Positions 24,036 through 37,715 are shown, counted from the first letter of the stretch. The stretch is DNA of 64,000 nucleotides from Lamellibrachia satsuma (GCA_033239005.1 BSQZ01000053.1:2898501-2962500); one strand, 5' to 3'. Translations and numbers: made by a program. Notes: a model not told the origin generated them from the letters alone.

Positions 24036-25464
24036 GCATTTGATCCCAAGCCCAGTGCGTGTGCGCGCGCTCATTGGCGTAAACAAACAGATTAGTATCT
24101 GAGAGAATGCGTCACTCAAATTATATCGGAGAGTAAACAACTACGAACAGTTTATACGATTTAATCATATTTAATAGGATTGTAACTAAACAATATTTTC
24201 TCGCCCACCCACTCTACAAGCGTCGCTGTTTACGTTGATTAAGCGTCGCCTACCGACGGCACGATGAGCTCAGCACCAATAAAATATGAACTGAAAGCAC
24301 CACGTGACAGATAACCTTTGAAGCATCCAGCTTATGAAACAAATATGTGCACAGATTCTTGGTAATTGATTGTAACATATATTTTTTATTGCAAAATGTG
24401 CCAGCGCTGAAGTCAAGATTAATAATGATTAGGAAGGAAGCCATTGACTTATCGAGAGTTCAGCAATTGTACGATAGGAAACTTCGCTAAGCTTACAGAA
24501 TGATAACAACTATGAGCCGTATGACATATCATACACATATCATTAACATATCATACACATATCATAAACATATCATACACATATCATACACATAGAAAGA
24601 CCTACCAGAATAACGTATGTGTTTATTGTTACAAGTTTTCAAATGTTTTTGTAGGTGGGTAGGATGTTCTTTCTTTTATTATTTTTCTGGGAAAATGTTT
24701 TTGACAGGTAGGCATTTGAGTATTTTCTTGGTAGTCTTTTTAGCGTGCCGTAGCTCACTGCCACACCAAAGGATCATGTACAACATGATCTTGCACAGGG
24801 ATCTACTTGGAATATTGTCGTGGTTGTAGTTTTCCGGTAAGTATCACATTATACATGTACATTAGTGTGTTTCCTTGTCATGTCGTAATAAGTGCTAAGG
24901 TCGGCTACAGAGTCTGCCGGGTAACCGGAAACACATGTATTACTATGATACGCCGTAAAAAGCATACGTAACATATATGTGATTAAATCATACGTCCCAA
25001 CATTAATAAATTAAAAACTAACCGACCCAATGACAGTCGAACGCCGTGGATTTGTTCTTACGCAATCTACATCTTAGGTTGGCCAGTCATTCGTTTACCA
25101 ATTAATCCCTGTCAGGGGAGCGATAAACGCGGGGAAACATAGTAGGTAGTTGATTTACTGCGGGAAATTTAATTAATTAAGAAGACATGTAAAACATCTT
25201 CAATTGCTTCCACGTGCCTTGGATTTGATTAGATTAGCAACCGCAACGTAGAATTGCACTGGAATTAGAAATGTTGCGTATCGGTACTAATAGGTCGATC
25301 TACGTTGAGTTGGTTTACGCATATTTTTTATGGTCCCCATACTTTACAAGCGGTTTTAGCCAATTAGCCATAGGGTCAACCTGCAGAATGTGTACGTTTA
25401 TTAAAGCTCAGATTATTTCATGGGAACGTGCAATGTTTTTGCTATGGAAAATCAAATGAAACAA
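24036..25464. other. intergenic, no gene recognised
   Basis: AT-rich sequence with a small CATATCATACA tandem repeat at 24518-24595. Short frames show no recognisable family. Confidence 0.4.
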
Positions 25465-25966
25465 GCGAACTGTTGAGCCCCTTGTATGACATAAACTGTT
25501 GAGCCCCTTGTATGATATAAACTGTTGAGCCCCTTGTATGACATAAACTGTTGGGCCCCTTGTATGACATAAACTGTTGGGCCCCTTGTATGATATAAAC
25601 TGTTGAGCCCCTTGTATGACATAAACTGTTGAGCCCCTTGTATGATATAAACTGTTGAGCCCCTTGTATGATATAAACTGTTGAGCCCCTTGTATGACAT
25701 AAACTGTTGAGCCCCTTGTATGACATAAACTGTTGAGCCCCTTGTATGATATAAACTGTTGAGCCCCTTGTATGACATAAACTGTTGAGCCCCTTGTATG
25801 ACATAAACTGTTGAGCCCCTTGTATGATATAAACTGTTGAGCCCCTTGTATGACATAAACTGTTGAGCCCCTTGTATGATATAAACTGTTGAGCCCCTTG
25901 TATGATATAAACTGTTGAGCCCCTTGTATGATATAAACTGTTGAGCCCCTTGAATGACATAAACTT
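25465..25966. repeat. 26-bp minisatellite
   Basis: About 19 units of 26 bp (CTGTTGAGCCCCTTGTATGA, then CATAAA or TATAAA). The two minus-strand frames of about 180-190 codons are shadows. Confidence 0.95.
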
Positions 25967-26056
25967 CCCTGCTTGCGGTGTGAATGAACAAATATGGAGA
26001 TGCAGATTGGAAGCCAGAAACAAAATTAAGTTAATTCAAAATACACCAGTAATAAT

Positions 26057-26090
<34 letters not shown>

Positions 26091-26103
26091 TCATCATCAT
26101 CAA

Positions 26104-26870
26104 TGAGGAATATAAAATGGGGGATGCTGTACTAGGTAGAACCACACAAGAAAAGGATTTAGGAGTAACATTTAATGCTGACATGAACGTTTCAGAGCAA
26201 TGTGGGATTGTTGCTTCGAAAGGAAATCAAATTCTAGGGCTAATTAGGAGAACTATCACGTATAAGGAGAAACAGCTAATTGTACTCCTGTACAAAGCAA
26301 TAGTTAGACCACATTTGGAATATTGTATTCAAGCATGGAGGCCATATCGTAAAAAAGACATAGATAAGCTAGAAAGAATACACCGAAGAGCAACTAAAAT
26401 GATTCCAGAATTGAGAGACCTTAGTTATGAAAGTCGCTTATTACAATGTGGTTTGACAACACTAGAGACCAGGAGACTAAGAGGAGACCAAATAGAAGTG
26501 TTTAAAATAGTGAACGGTTATGAGGATGTTGATAGGAATATGTTCTTCAAACTTAAAGAAGGCAGTAGAACCAGAGGACACAAAGCAGTATTAGTTAAGG
26601 AGCAGTGTAGGTTGGACATGAGAAAGTACTATTTCTCACAGAGGGTGATAAATGAATGGAACAAGCTGCCAAATCAAATGATTGTGTTAATGCTAGTAGT
26701 GTGAATATGTTTAAAAATAGAATTGACAGATATCTGATAAGGGCGGGTTACACATAGATGAGAAAATTGTTGGACTCTCGATAAGCCAATGGCTTCCTTG
26801 TCCACTTGCCATCAGGAACTTGTTGTTCGAGATGGCAATCTTGTTAAATCTTGTTAAAACAACAACAACA
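26104..26870 (+). mobile_element. LINE family A (CR1/L2-like), 5'-truncated copy with RT C-terminus
   Basis: An open frame from 26117 to 26704 encodes the C-terminal third of a non-LTR retrotransposon polymerase: LGVTFNADMNVSEQC, then [29 protein letters not shown], and FSQRVINEWNKLPNQ. A frameshift near 26675 separates the normal ending (SSVNMFKNRIDRYLIRAGYT). The 3' UTR contains CAATGGCTTCCTTGTCCACT and ends in an AAC/AATAAC-rich tail. The catalytic FADD region is missing because of 5' truncation. A polynucleotide ACA run precedes it. Confidence 0.9.
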
Positions 26871-27149
26871 ATAACAATGGAGTGTTTTATAACGCCGGTA
26901 TCCATCTAAACAAGGCGCCCATTTCGCTTTGTTCCATTATCAGAACATGTTTTTCAACAGCTAGTTCGGCACCCACCGTACACACAATTCGTAGAGTGCG
27001 TACGAGTTTTTGTTTGAGTCCGTGAACATATTACACATTTACCCCCTGTGTGGGAACTCTTTCTTCACCTGGCTCTTAGTGTATCGTACTCTCATCCGAA
27101 AGACACAGGCAAGGTGACATTATCAAAGCTTCGAGAAAGCAGCGGGTGA

Positions 27150-27293
27150 ACCTTGATTGACAGCCAGACGCCATGACATCTTGATTGACAGCCAGACGCC
27201 ATGACATATTGATTGACAGCCAGACGCCATGACATTTTGATTGACAGCCAGACGCCATGACATCTTGATTGACAGCCAGACGCCATGACAATC
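27150..27293. repeat. 28-bp minisatellite
   Basis: Five units of 28 bp containing TTGATTGACAGCCAGACGCC. Overlapping short frames are shadows. A CACG-type microsatellite follows at 27600-27650. Confidence 0.93.
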
Positions 27294-27895
27294 ATGTTAT
27301 TCCGCCCCATGTATCACAGACCTATGTATGCATAACATAATATCAAAGCAGCACAGCGTTGTTGTAGCCACGCCTCTGTACGTTCTCCTATATTCTACAG
27401 CAATAATGACTTTTGGTCTCCCTTCTTATTTGTGGCGTCCGATCTTCTCTGTGTTCAAATTCGCAACACACACAATGGACCGCATTATATAACTTCATGG
27501 GCGGATTCAGACCTTGAAGAAGGAGGTGCACAGTCCCCCACACCAAAAAACACCAGATGGCAGGAGTTCTAGTTATCCAAATTTATGCACGCAAGCAGTC
27601 TCGCACGTACGCACGCACGCACGTACGCACGCACGCACGCACAAACACACACATATACACAGTAGTTCCTCTCTTATTAGGCTACACTTCTACAAAACTG
27701 CAATGATCTTATAAGAGGGGTGGCCACTTGTGAAGGAGAATTATCATGGGAAAGCCTTATTCTTTGCATGGCAAGATGACCTCTGGTGAGGGGGTGTCAT
27801 TAGTGACGTGGGCCTTATAAGAGTGATCAGTGCAAATAATTTAGAATAGAGTAGATTGTGCAAAGCAAGCACAAACCATAGCAAGCACAAACCAA

Positions 27896-28220
27896 GGTAG
27901 GTAGGTAGGTAAAGTCATCCCCCAGGCATTACGCCTTAGGAAGCCACGAAGGCTTATATGGCCAGTGCTTAAACCTGGTTTCTGTAGTGCGAAGCAACTT
28001 AGAGTGCAGTTACACTGACTCTCCTGGACGGGACACTAGTCCATCGCAGGTACCTTCCAAACAGTGTTTGTACTCATTTGCAGCTGAGTTGACTGAGGCA
28101 AAGTAGGGTAAACGAAATTGCCTAAGCTTCGAAAACGAACCGTGCCCAGTGTGGGTCTTGAACTCACAACCCTCGAATTTAGAGTCCAACACCTTAACCA
28201 CTAGGCCACGGCTGCCCCCC
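27896..28220 (-). mobile_element. tRNA-derived SINE
   Basis: Read on the minus strand, the element begins GGGCAGCCGTGGCCTAGTGG, an RNA polymerase III A-box, with B-box GAGTTCAAGACC about 50 bp on. A tRNA-unrelated body follows, with GCGATGGACTAGTGTCCCGT, a phrase typical of several metazoan SINE families. The 3' end is (GGTA)n at 27898. The tRNA cloverleaf is degenerate, so it is not a functional tRNA gene. It sits inside a 16-bp minisatellite, whose units flank both ends. Confidence 0.85.
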
Positions 28221-28876
28221 CCCGAGCACAAACCAAAGCAAGCACAAACCATAGCAAGCACAAACCAAAGCAAGCACAAACCAAAACAAGCACAAACCAA
28301 AGCAAGCACAAACCAAAGCAAGCACAAACCATAGCAAGCACAAACCAAAGCAAGCACAAACCAAAGACTGCACAAACCAAAGCAAGCACAAACCAAAGAC
28401 TGCACAAACAAAAACAAGCACAAACCAAAGCAAGCACAAAACAAAGCAATCACAAACCAAAGCCAGCACAAATCAAAGCAAGCACGAACCAAAGCAAGCA
28501 CGAACCAAAGCAAGCACAAACCAAAGCAAGCACAAACCAAAGCAAGCACAAACCATAGCAAGCACAAACCAAAGCAAGCACAAACCAAAGCAAGCACAAA
28601 CCATAGCAAACACAAACCAAAGCAAGCACAAACCAAAGCAAGCACAAACCATAGCAAGCGCAAACCATAGCAAGCGCAAACCATAGCAAGCACAAACCAT
28701 AGCAAGCATAAACCAAAGCAAGCACAAACCAAAGCAAGCACAAACCATAGCAAACACAAACCAAAGCAAGCACAAACCATAGCAAGCACAAACCAAAGCA
28801 ACCACAAACCAAGGCAAGCACAAACCAAAACAAGCACAAACCACAGCAAGCACAAACCATAGCAAGCACAAACCAA
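28221..28876. repeat. 16-bp minisatellite flanking the SINE
   Basis: About 41 copies of CAAGCACAAACCAAAG with single-base variants; two further copies lie on the other side of the SINE at 27862-27894. Since 16 is not a multiple of three, the period in protein is 16 residues, giving long Cys/Leu/Phe/Trp frames on the minus strand that are artefacts. Confidence 0.95.
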
Positions 28877-28879
28877 ATC

Positions 28880-29755
28880 GTATGACTGGCATGTACAATG
28901 TATCCCAAATTCACGATTTTGCAAAAACCCATTGTCTTGAAAATTCAAGCATGGTCGAACACACCAGTCAAACCGAGTATAGTCGTGCGGACACGTGATG
29001 TCCATCCCAACGATTAACTCGTTGCGTCCGACACTAGGCTATGAACGTGGTTAGGATGATCGAACACCTGATGGCCCCTCCTGGATCCGCCCATGAATTT
29101 TGTATCATAGTTATTTTATTTTGATTCACTAACTAGTTGGTTTAACGGAAGTTTGTTTAACGATATAACTAAGCAAACCAAACCAGAAGTAACAATTGTT
29201 ACTCAGATTTAACACAAACAGTAGGGGAGATCGGGGCTAGTTGTGACAATTTTCAGTTAAAGTCACTTTTTGTGAAAAGTATGTTAGATGCATTATGTCT
29301 TTCAACGGATAAATTCATTATTCATGTTAATAAAATGTACCATACCATTGATATTTCATATTGTAGTAAGGTAGATACGTGACGTTTTCCAGGCGTGGTC
29401 GACTGTAACAACTAGCCCCATAAGCGGGGCAGGTTGTTAATCATACGTTGCTCGTTGCTACAGCAAAGAACGCGTGGATCGCAAATCAAGTGTCACTCCT
29501 ACACGTTACTGTTATTACATTAATTGGATTACGCCCACTTGTACATCTCATACACAGTGTGCATAACAACGTACGTCTTCACAGCTTCATATATCAAAAT
29601 TATTGCATGGAGCATGAAATAGTAAATAGCAATATACGTGTAATGCGACTTCTATTTGATTGAATGATACACACACGTACGCACTCACGCACGAACATCC
29701 ACATTTCAATTAATCGTGCAATTTTTATTAACTGCAAGATTGAACAAGACTATCA
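28880..29755. other. intergenic, no gene recognised
   Basis: AT-rich. It contains CTAGTTGTGACA at 29238 and AACTAGCCCCATAAG at 29409, related in inverted sense to the CAACTTGCCCCATTACAATT triplet at 29967-30030. A decayed inverted-repeat element is possible. Confidence 0.3.
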
Positions 29756-29759
29756 CCCA

Positions 29760-29845
29760 AGACAAAACATCTAGATGGCAAGTGGACAAGGAAGCCATTG
29801 GTTCATCGAGGGTCCAACGATTTTCCATCTCTGTGTCACCCGCCA
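29760..29845 (-). mobile_element. LINE family A 3'-end fragment
   Basis: GATGGCAAGTGGACAAGGAA and CCATTGGTTCATCGAGGGTC match the terminal part of the LINE copies near 45335 and 46015. Only the last 85 bp is present. Confidence 0.75.
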
Positions 29846-30082
29846 ATCTGAAAGTGAAATAAAACGTTCACACGTCGTGGTTCAATAAATGTTGTTTTTT
29901 CAGTCATTGTCTCCACACAAGTCGCTGGCAGAGCCATCGGTACGAGCTGCCCGAGCGTTCTTACAACAACTTGCCCCATTACAATTGTAACAACTTGCCC
30001 CATTACAATTGTAACAACTTGCCCCAAACACAATTTTTTGCAGTTGAACGCATGTGGACAATAAAAAATCCTTAATTTCTAT

Positions 30083-30085
30083 TTG

Positions 30086-30177
<92 letters not shown>

Positions 30178-30192
30178 TGAGTGCGTGTGTGA
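30083..30192. repeat. GT / GTGC microsatellite
   Basis: (GT)n followed by about 20 (GTGC) units. Confidence 0.98.
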
Positions 30193-32858
30193 TTCAAGTT
30201 TCACGAAACGTAAAAAGTGGCTGCGTAAGATAATATTAATATTATACTCAGCTAATTGTATTTCTGAACATGTTATTTAAGCATGAATACATTAACAGAG
30301 CGTCAATGTGGAAAGTCTGACCACTAGCTTATATAATTCGTATTGAGCCATCAACGTTTTTCTTTAAGCGAGATGGCGCTGCCGTCGCAAATGACGGCGG
30401 TTGCTAGGGACGCGCGTTGCATGTTCCCCGACTATTAAGTTAACGCAACAAACGCGAATGAGACCTTTCTGTTGGCGCGTTCAGCTGGCGCTTAGCAACG
30501 TCGCGTCAACATCGGGTGGTTTCCGCTCGCAGTCAGGCGCCAGCCGGCAACTTGGCCCAGAATTCAGTCAGTGTTGAGGAGAAGTATTCATGACGTTTAG
30601 GAAGGACAGCGATCGCAAACCTGCTTCGTATGTAACAACTCAGACGAGTTGTCCCCCAAAATGTCGTTGACTGACCGGATGAAAGCGTTTCCCGTGACAC
30701 GACATTTACAAATAATATCACGGTAGCGAGTCGTTGTTTACAAATGCGCATTTCGAGTGTGTGCGTGCGTACGTGTGTGCGTGCGTACGTGCGTGGGTAG
30801 CACGTTGTGGACAAAGGGATCTTCATAGACAGTACATGCTGTAAAATATACTACAATTTACTGTACGTACAGTAGTACATATGATGCATTTTATTGTTTA
30901 ATTATTTGTCATAATAACTTGATCTAACTGCGTTGTTTTGTACGCAGAGTACAAGAATGACCTTGCGATGTCCTCGCTTCCGCTAAATGTAATAGTACTC
31001 TTATTTAGGCAGAACTCTTATTTAGGAAGAACTCTTATTTAGGAAGAACTCTTATTTAGGAAGAACCAATTGAGCACGCGTAGTATTTTTGAGGCATGGA
31101 TTGGTTTAAACGTCTAAAAAGTTTATCATTCATCAAATCGCAAATTGTTCTCCCTGTTTTACGACACAACGACTGCAAATTCAGCAAATTCGCTTTTTTG
31201 TGATTTGAAACTGATTGTTGGTAGTAGATAAGAGGTACGTTCTCATATAGTGCTTTATCTGATCGCCGGAACCGTTCAAAGCGATTTATCCTTCATCCCA
31301 GTTCAACACAAACACAGCTTCGCTGGGAAGCGTTCAGTCATGCTGAAATTACTGCCCGAAGACTAATCGTTCATCTCCACCACTATCATGTACTTATATA
31401 TACCGCTGACATGTATTTGTGCATCAACAAAGTGTACATTTTAACGTCAAATATGTTTTCGAAATTATTAATCCATTCGGATGCATGCGAAACTGAATAA
31501 ATGTTTTCGTTGGTATTTCGTAAGTAAGATGAAAAGTATAACTAGTATTACACACCTTGCTATTGCGGCAGTCAATGTTTGATAAAGTGTGGTTGTACTA
31601 CATTAATGCTTTATTTGCGCCAGTTTCTACACTGTTATTAAGATATTTGTGTGTGTAAGCAATATCACAAATCTAGATCAAAAGTATTATTTTATAACCC
31701 TAACCACACTAGTTGTTTCACCATAAATAATTACACATCAGATGCATAACTATTAAAAAATGTTAGCTTTATAATTATTTTTCCAGGTGATTGATGAATC
31801 AATTTATTTTCAATGTGATTAATCTCCATTCACACATGTACACAATCGATAAACAACAAATACACATATGTCTCTTGTATGTTGTCGCCATTGTTGATTG
31901 TTGTTATCTAAGATTCATTTCACATAGCAATTGTGCACTTGAAAGACGTAAAATAGTTCCATACGGAAACAAATGTTATTGTGTTTCTATAGTCAAATGT
32001 TCAACAGAAAAAACTGTCAAAAATGGCATGCAACTGAAATTGTCATATATTTCTTGACATACAGTTGGAGTATATCAAAATAAATACAGATATGAAGAAC
32101 TTGTATGTAAACCTAAGTTAAGGCATGGGTGGTAAACAAATTATTTTCACGCGTACGCGGAGGTTTGGCATAATATCATGTGGAGCATTCGTTGCGACCA
32201 ATTCGATATAGCGCGCTCCCTCGGGTCCATTGGATTACGTTGTTTCGGAGTATTACGTGTCAGCCAGTATATTCATCGATTTTTCACCAGAAGGCGTATT
32301 GTATAACAGTTCTAGTTGCTATAAACATTAATATATCGATGCCTCCGGAAAGCGGTAGCTTGGTGTATTACGGTCGAACGAGTTCGTACGGTGTGCATTG
32401 CGCAGGCGTTTAGTATAAGACACTATCAGGACAGTTCTAGTACCGTTTCTGAACGCATGACGTTGCTTCCCACGACAAAAAAATCGGCACTGAAGCAAGC
32501 AGAATATTGATTTTACATTTGTAATACGGTTTTTATTCTGCGTTAAATGCGTACTGAAAAGCTTGAGACCAAATGTTGCGCTCCTGCGTACACATTTAAT
32601 AGCGTTAACGTTAAATACTCGATAATTGAGCATGGTTCAGTGCTTGCAGTAAATCTGATTGTGGCAACAACAATGCATAGCTATGCAGCAAGACGGGGTG
32701 AATGGACTTGGGTTTCCGTCATATACAACAATGGAAGTGCACGTAACCTACAGAGGTATATAATGCTGTTGAAGGGCACACTTGCCAAGTAATAAAACCT
32801 CACGTTCTGATCGATTACTGCGCGTGTTTTTCTGCATCCGCGTTGTCCCAGTTCACGC
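30193..32858. other. intergenic, GC-richer patch at 30360-30560, otherwise AT-rich
   Basis: No exon was recognised. The 30360-30560 patch is CpG-rich and might be regulatory. At 31015-31065 a 15-bp unit (TTATTTAGGAAGAAC) is repeated four times. At 31235-31375 a block containing CCGTTCAAAGCG and GGGAAGCGTTCAGTCATGCT is related to 37250-37395, so it belongs to an interspersed repeat. Confidence 0.35.
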
Positions 32859-32859
32859 T

Positions 32860-33284
32860 GTGTCAATGAGTACATGTATATGTATCAATGAGTACATGTA
32901 TATGTATCAATGAGTACATGTATATGTATCAATGAGTACATGTATATGTATCAATGAGTACATGTATAAGTATCAATGAGTACATGTATATGTATCAATG
33001 AGTATATATGTATCAATATATGAATCAATATATGTATCAATATATGTATCAATGAGTATATACTCATTGATGCATCAATGAGTATATGTATATGTATCAA
33101 TGAGTACATGTATATGTATCAATGAGTACATGTATATGTATCAATGCGTATATGTATATGTGTCAATGAGTACATGTATATGTATCAATGAGTACATGTA
33201 TATGTATCAATGAGTACATGTATATGTATCAATGAGTACATGTATATGTATCAATGAGTACATGTATATGTATCAATGAGTGCT
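32860..33284. repeat. 22-bp minisatellite
   Basis: About 18 units of TATCAATGAGTACATGTATA with an added TG, irregular in the centre (33000-33080). Confidence 0.95.
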
Positions 33285-34890
33285 TACAGCGGTGCCAGGT
33301 CTAATTGTGGAAACAATTGTTAGCTTTCGCGCAGTAATGGCAGTGTGTCGTAATACTTCACACATACGTCGTGATGATGCTGAATGAAACTTTGAATGAA
33401 CACGTGTGCCAACAAGGTGAGATGTACACCGCAAACGGACGTTTCACTTGTAATGCTACTGCAATTAACAGTTAACACGAGAAAGCGTAAGAACATCCCA
33501 AGAAGCAAATAGTGGAAGATTCTAGTAACCACTCCACGTGTCATTGCAAATAGTTTCTTCAAGCTGACATACTAAACATGTTGCTCTAATCTATTTCCTG
33601 TAGTCCGGGGTGAGGCTGACACTGACAACGGCCGTCGAGCGTTGTTTCTTCGTCATTTGTCCCATGTAAAATGTCACAATTCTGAACAATTTCGTATAAC
33701 ACGTAAAATAGAATAGAACAGGTACACGATCGAGGAAGACCAATGTGAACGAACTGGCGACGCAAACGACGAAATCATTGAGATGAATGCCAAATTAATA
33801 AATTTAAAGGAAGAAAGTAATTACGTAGGAAGTTGCGAGGAAAGGTTCGTCTAACGTAGAAGCTTCCTGCCGTGTGTCACGTAGTTTGTTTAAGTTAGAT
33901 GCCAACGCTCCAGACAAGATTAAAAGCGCAACAATCTGTTGAATATAAAATACGAAATATGACCAGAAATCAGAATCTGGAACAGCAGTGAAGTAAACAT
34001 TTCTCACAATGTAACAGCTACACAACGTTTCATGTTGAACTTAAATACGAAAGCAGCAACAGAACATTAAGTAAAACAAATATATATACATTATGATTTG
34101 CAACAGACAGCGGGGTGTGAAAAGTAGAAGTACTCCGTGCATTTGTATTTACATATTTTCTTTATTTATTTATTTGCATATTAAATAAATAGTACACTCT
34201 GAAAAACTATTTTCAAACCGCAAAGATCTGGTCAGAACGGCACAACGCAAACATGAGTTGCGATCCATGTTAAAAGTCCCTCAGAAAGGAAATGGCACCA
34301 CGTGATGATAATGGTCAGTGGGAGTGCACTTTCTTGACCTCGTCTCCACAATGTCTAATTAGCAAGTGGACCCGACTCGGTGACATCTCAATGGTTGGTC
34401 ACGCACCATTGACCATTACGAATTGATCGTTGTACTTGGCTTCAAACGCACAGTATATAAAATGTCACGCCATCACCAATTAACCCGTCAACAAAGTTAC
34501 ACTGTTTGCAGGCCAACACCATAAATTGTATAATTAAGTCAAAGGAATGTCCAAAGATATCACTTGGCCTCAATTAATAAATCATTGCATGTCGGGAATG
34601 ACCTTTGGTCTACCAATCATGATCGATCAGCTTAGGCTGACATTTAGCGTGGACTTGCACTCACCGAGTGAAGCTTCATTAAGGTTAGACGGATATTAAT
34701 TATTAAACACTACATAGTATCGCAATTACGAAGCAAAGCATTTGCGGTTCTGTGTCTAATCATCCTTGTCGTCTCAAACGCCTCTTGGTAATCCACATTT
34801 TCACTGTATTTCAGCTTCACCTATGTCAGTTATTTAATTATTATTTGACGATATGATTTATGACAAATACATAAATGACAAATCTCCCAC
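33285..34890. other. intergenic, no confident gene
   Basis: The minus strand has a stretch 33938-33828 with a TTTTATATTCAACAG acceptor, a hydrophobic start IVALLILSGALASNL and a weak TAC/GTAATT donor. Another frame with a hydrophobic N-terminus lies at 33562-33320. Neither can be linked to other exons, so I do not call a gene. Confidence 0.25.
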
Positions 34891-34894
34891 CTTG

Positions 34895-35112
34895 TCTGTG
34901 CGTAGCTTAAGTAAAACACACGTGTTCGCCAGTCGGTTTAATAAAAGAGTGCGAATCAGGTTCGTTGATTTATTGTGTGTGCGTAGCTTAAGTAAAACAC
35001 ACGTGTTCGCCAGTCGGTTTAATAAAAGAGTGCGAATTAGGTTCGTTGATTTATTGTGTGTGCGTAGCTTAAGTAAAACACACGTGTTCGCCAGTCGGTT
35101 TAATAAAAGTGC
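34895..35112. repeat. 81-bp tandem repeat, 2.7 copies
   Basis: The unit starts GTGCGTAGCTTAAGTAAAAC; copies differ at one or two positions. An 81-bp period keeps a frame open, giving a 27-residue protein repeat that I regard as spurious. Confidence 0.9.
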
Positions 35113-35455
35113 ACATTTTTGTAAAATAACCGAAGCAATTTACATTTACCATTAAATCGTGTAAGCAAACGTGTGGAATGTAGTATGCTACAGTATATAC
35201 AGCCAGACCACTATTGTGACTTTACGCCGAATTTTTATATTGGGTCAGAGGTTGAGAAAGAAACAACTACACAGTGAGAAAACCGACAGCAAGTACGCAG
35301 CGGCGTGGCGGTCGTGTCGCCATCTGTCGGATACGCCTGTCGTCAGATAAACAATACAAATAACCGTCGTTGAGCATTCCGTATATTTGGTTAAATTGTT
35401 GTACGTCCAGGAGTGTTTATTTTGTATTCGTGATTTGATAATTCGAACACGACAA

Positions 35456-36066
<611 letters not shown>

Positions 36067-36239
36067 GTATACGACTAAAATATTGCCTACAAAAGGGTTA
36101 AGATTTGTTTGATCATGGACTCTGTCGGTATCGGTGGACGGATCGTAAATGTGGTCTGTAGCCTACTCGTCAGAACAACCACATAGTGCCCGCTGCGGAA
36201 AATGGCTCTGGGGTGGCGCCCTCTTGTGGATTGTTGTGA

Positions 36240-36424
36240 GAGGAGTCAGACCAATGTACAAAATTGCACTGGTGGCCATGTTAACATTTTATCTGATTAT
36301 AAGAAAACCCGATCATCAAAAATTCAGAAATTTTTTTGCAGCAGCTGCCATCATCTCATTGACATATTCACCAACTCTTATCAAAATCATATACCTCCAG
36401 CTCTTTTAAAACGCCCCCACGTGC
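36240..36424 (+). repeat. repeat family R1 copy
   Basis: GTCAGACCAATGTACAAAAT and GGTGGCCATGTTAACATTTT match the element at 20283. The downstream part (TTATCAAAATCATATACC) matches the inverted copy at 41575-41930. It is interrupted at its right end by the GT microsatellite at 36427-36539. Confidence 0.6.
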
Positions 36425-36430
36425 GATGTG

Positions 36431-36532
<102 letters not shown>

Positions 36533-36639
36533 TGTGTTTAAACATCAAATTTGAATATATTGCATGTGTCATGCACGTGTTAAACATTTAGGGCACGTTT
36601 ATAATTAATTATAACCTGTCATTGCCTGTCATTGCATCA

Positions 36640-37004
36640 CCAAGAGAAACCGGGAGAAAAGTTATGCACCTCTGTGACGAGACGTTTGAGAAAATCCACG
36701 CGAAACACCCGGAAGAAAGACTCGGTGTCAATGACTCTTTCCAAGACGACAAACCCGACCCAGCGGATACTAGTCAAGCTCCTGGCGTAGATAACAAGGC
36801 ACACGAGGCACATAAAGATAGATAAAGGTAATTCAACACCGAGATTAGAGAGAGCGACTGTGGTAGCAATTAGTAGAATCAGTGGCGGCCAAGGAAAAGG
36901 ACGTCACTGCATACACCTATTTAAGTGCGCTGCGGAGTGAACTCAAAGAAATAGGTCAAGGTTCACTCGGGATACACGAGGGACAAACCACGGTGTTCAG
37001 ATGA
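36640..37004 (+). pseudogene. unassigned coding-like segment (two frames), possible broken exon
   Basis: Two adjacent stretches look protein-coding in amino-acid balance and third-position GC. The first, ending at 36825, reads HLCDETFEKIHAKHPEERLG and continues polar and acidic to HKDR-stop. The second, about 36882-37004 in another frame, reads VAAKEKDVTAYTYLSALRSE and continues to TTVFR-stop. A frame shift between them fits a decayed gene or transposon ORF, or two exons with missed splice sites. I do not recognise the family. Confidence 0.3.
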
Positions 37005-37111
37005 GAAGAAGGACTTAATTATTGCGGCAGTGTGATGTAGTTGTACGCTAATAATACAGCCCCAGAATTTAGCTCACCATCAATGACAGTTCTTACTCTG
37101 CAAATGTAGAA

Positions 37112-37225
37112 GTGAGTGAGTGAGTGAGTGAGTGAATGAGTGAATGAATGAGTGGGTGAGTAAGTGAGACAGTCAGTCAGCCAACCAGTCAGTCAGTCAG
37201 TCAGTCAGTGCATGCATGAGTGAGT
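37112..37225. repeat. GAGT / CAGT tetranucleotide microsatellite
   Basis: (GAGT)n grading into (CAGT)n. Confidence 0.95.
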
Positions 37226-37239
37226 CGGTATATTAGTGA

Positions 37240-37715
37240 ATGGCTGGCTTTAAAAGTTCTTACATAGCGCAGTATCCAATCCTTGGGACTGTTCAAAGCT
37301 CTTTACACTTCACAACCTGTGAAATCTGTTCTTTCAAACGCCGTTTCGACTTCTTTGGGAAGCATTCAGCCACGCTGCAATTACTGCGCGAAGACTATGC
37401 TTGTTCAAGCATTAACTGAAGTGAAAATTGAAATGCTGAAAAATCACGATTTCCTCGCTTGGTGAAATTTCGTAACTTTGTCACGTAATCGGCGAGAGGA
37501 GGGAAGTCACGCCCACGATCAGCACTGACCCACACAGTGTTTACCATTTTGGATATCCACTATTTTCATAGTTACCAGATCTTACAACTAAAGTAAATTC
37601 TTCAAATGATTTGAACAAAAATATACATTTTTATTAAACAGTCTGCGCACATGACTTAAACTAGTCACACACTACACATTTCGACATAAGTGAACCGGAT
37701 TCGCGATAGGCTGAA
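37240..37715 (+). repeat. interspersed repeat R2, copy 1
   Basis: The part 37395-37715 is present in inverted orientation at 59735-60065 (shared phrases: TTACCATTTTGGATATCCA and CCGGATTCGCGATAGGCTGA). The part 37250-37395 is related to 31235-31375. No coding capacity was seen. Confidence 0.65.

Noticed and set aside
25442..26023. 193-codon frame on the minus strand with a 26-residue repeat
   Set aside because: Shadow of the 26-bp minisatellite.
28135..28217. tRNA gene on the minus strand
   Set aside because: A and B boxes are present but the cloverleaf is imperfect and it continues into a SINE body, so it is a SINE head.
28010..29005. 331-codon Cys/Leu/Trp-rich frame resembling a membrane protein
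   Set aside because: Shadow of the 16-bp satellite and of the SINE read through; hydrophobicity comes from the repeat.
33320..34025. Minus-strand frames with hydrophobic starts, possible secreted peptide exons
   Set aside because: Splice signals are weak, no partner exons were found and no family is recognisable.
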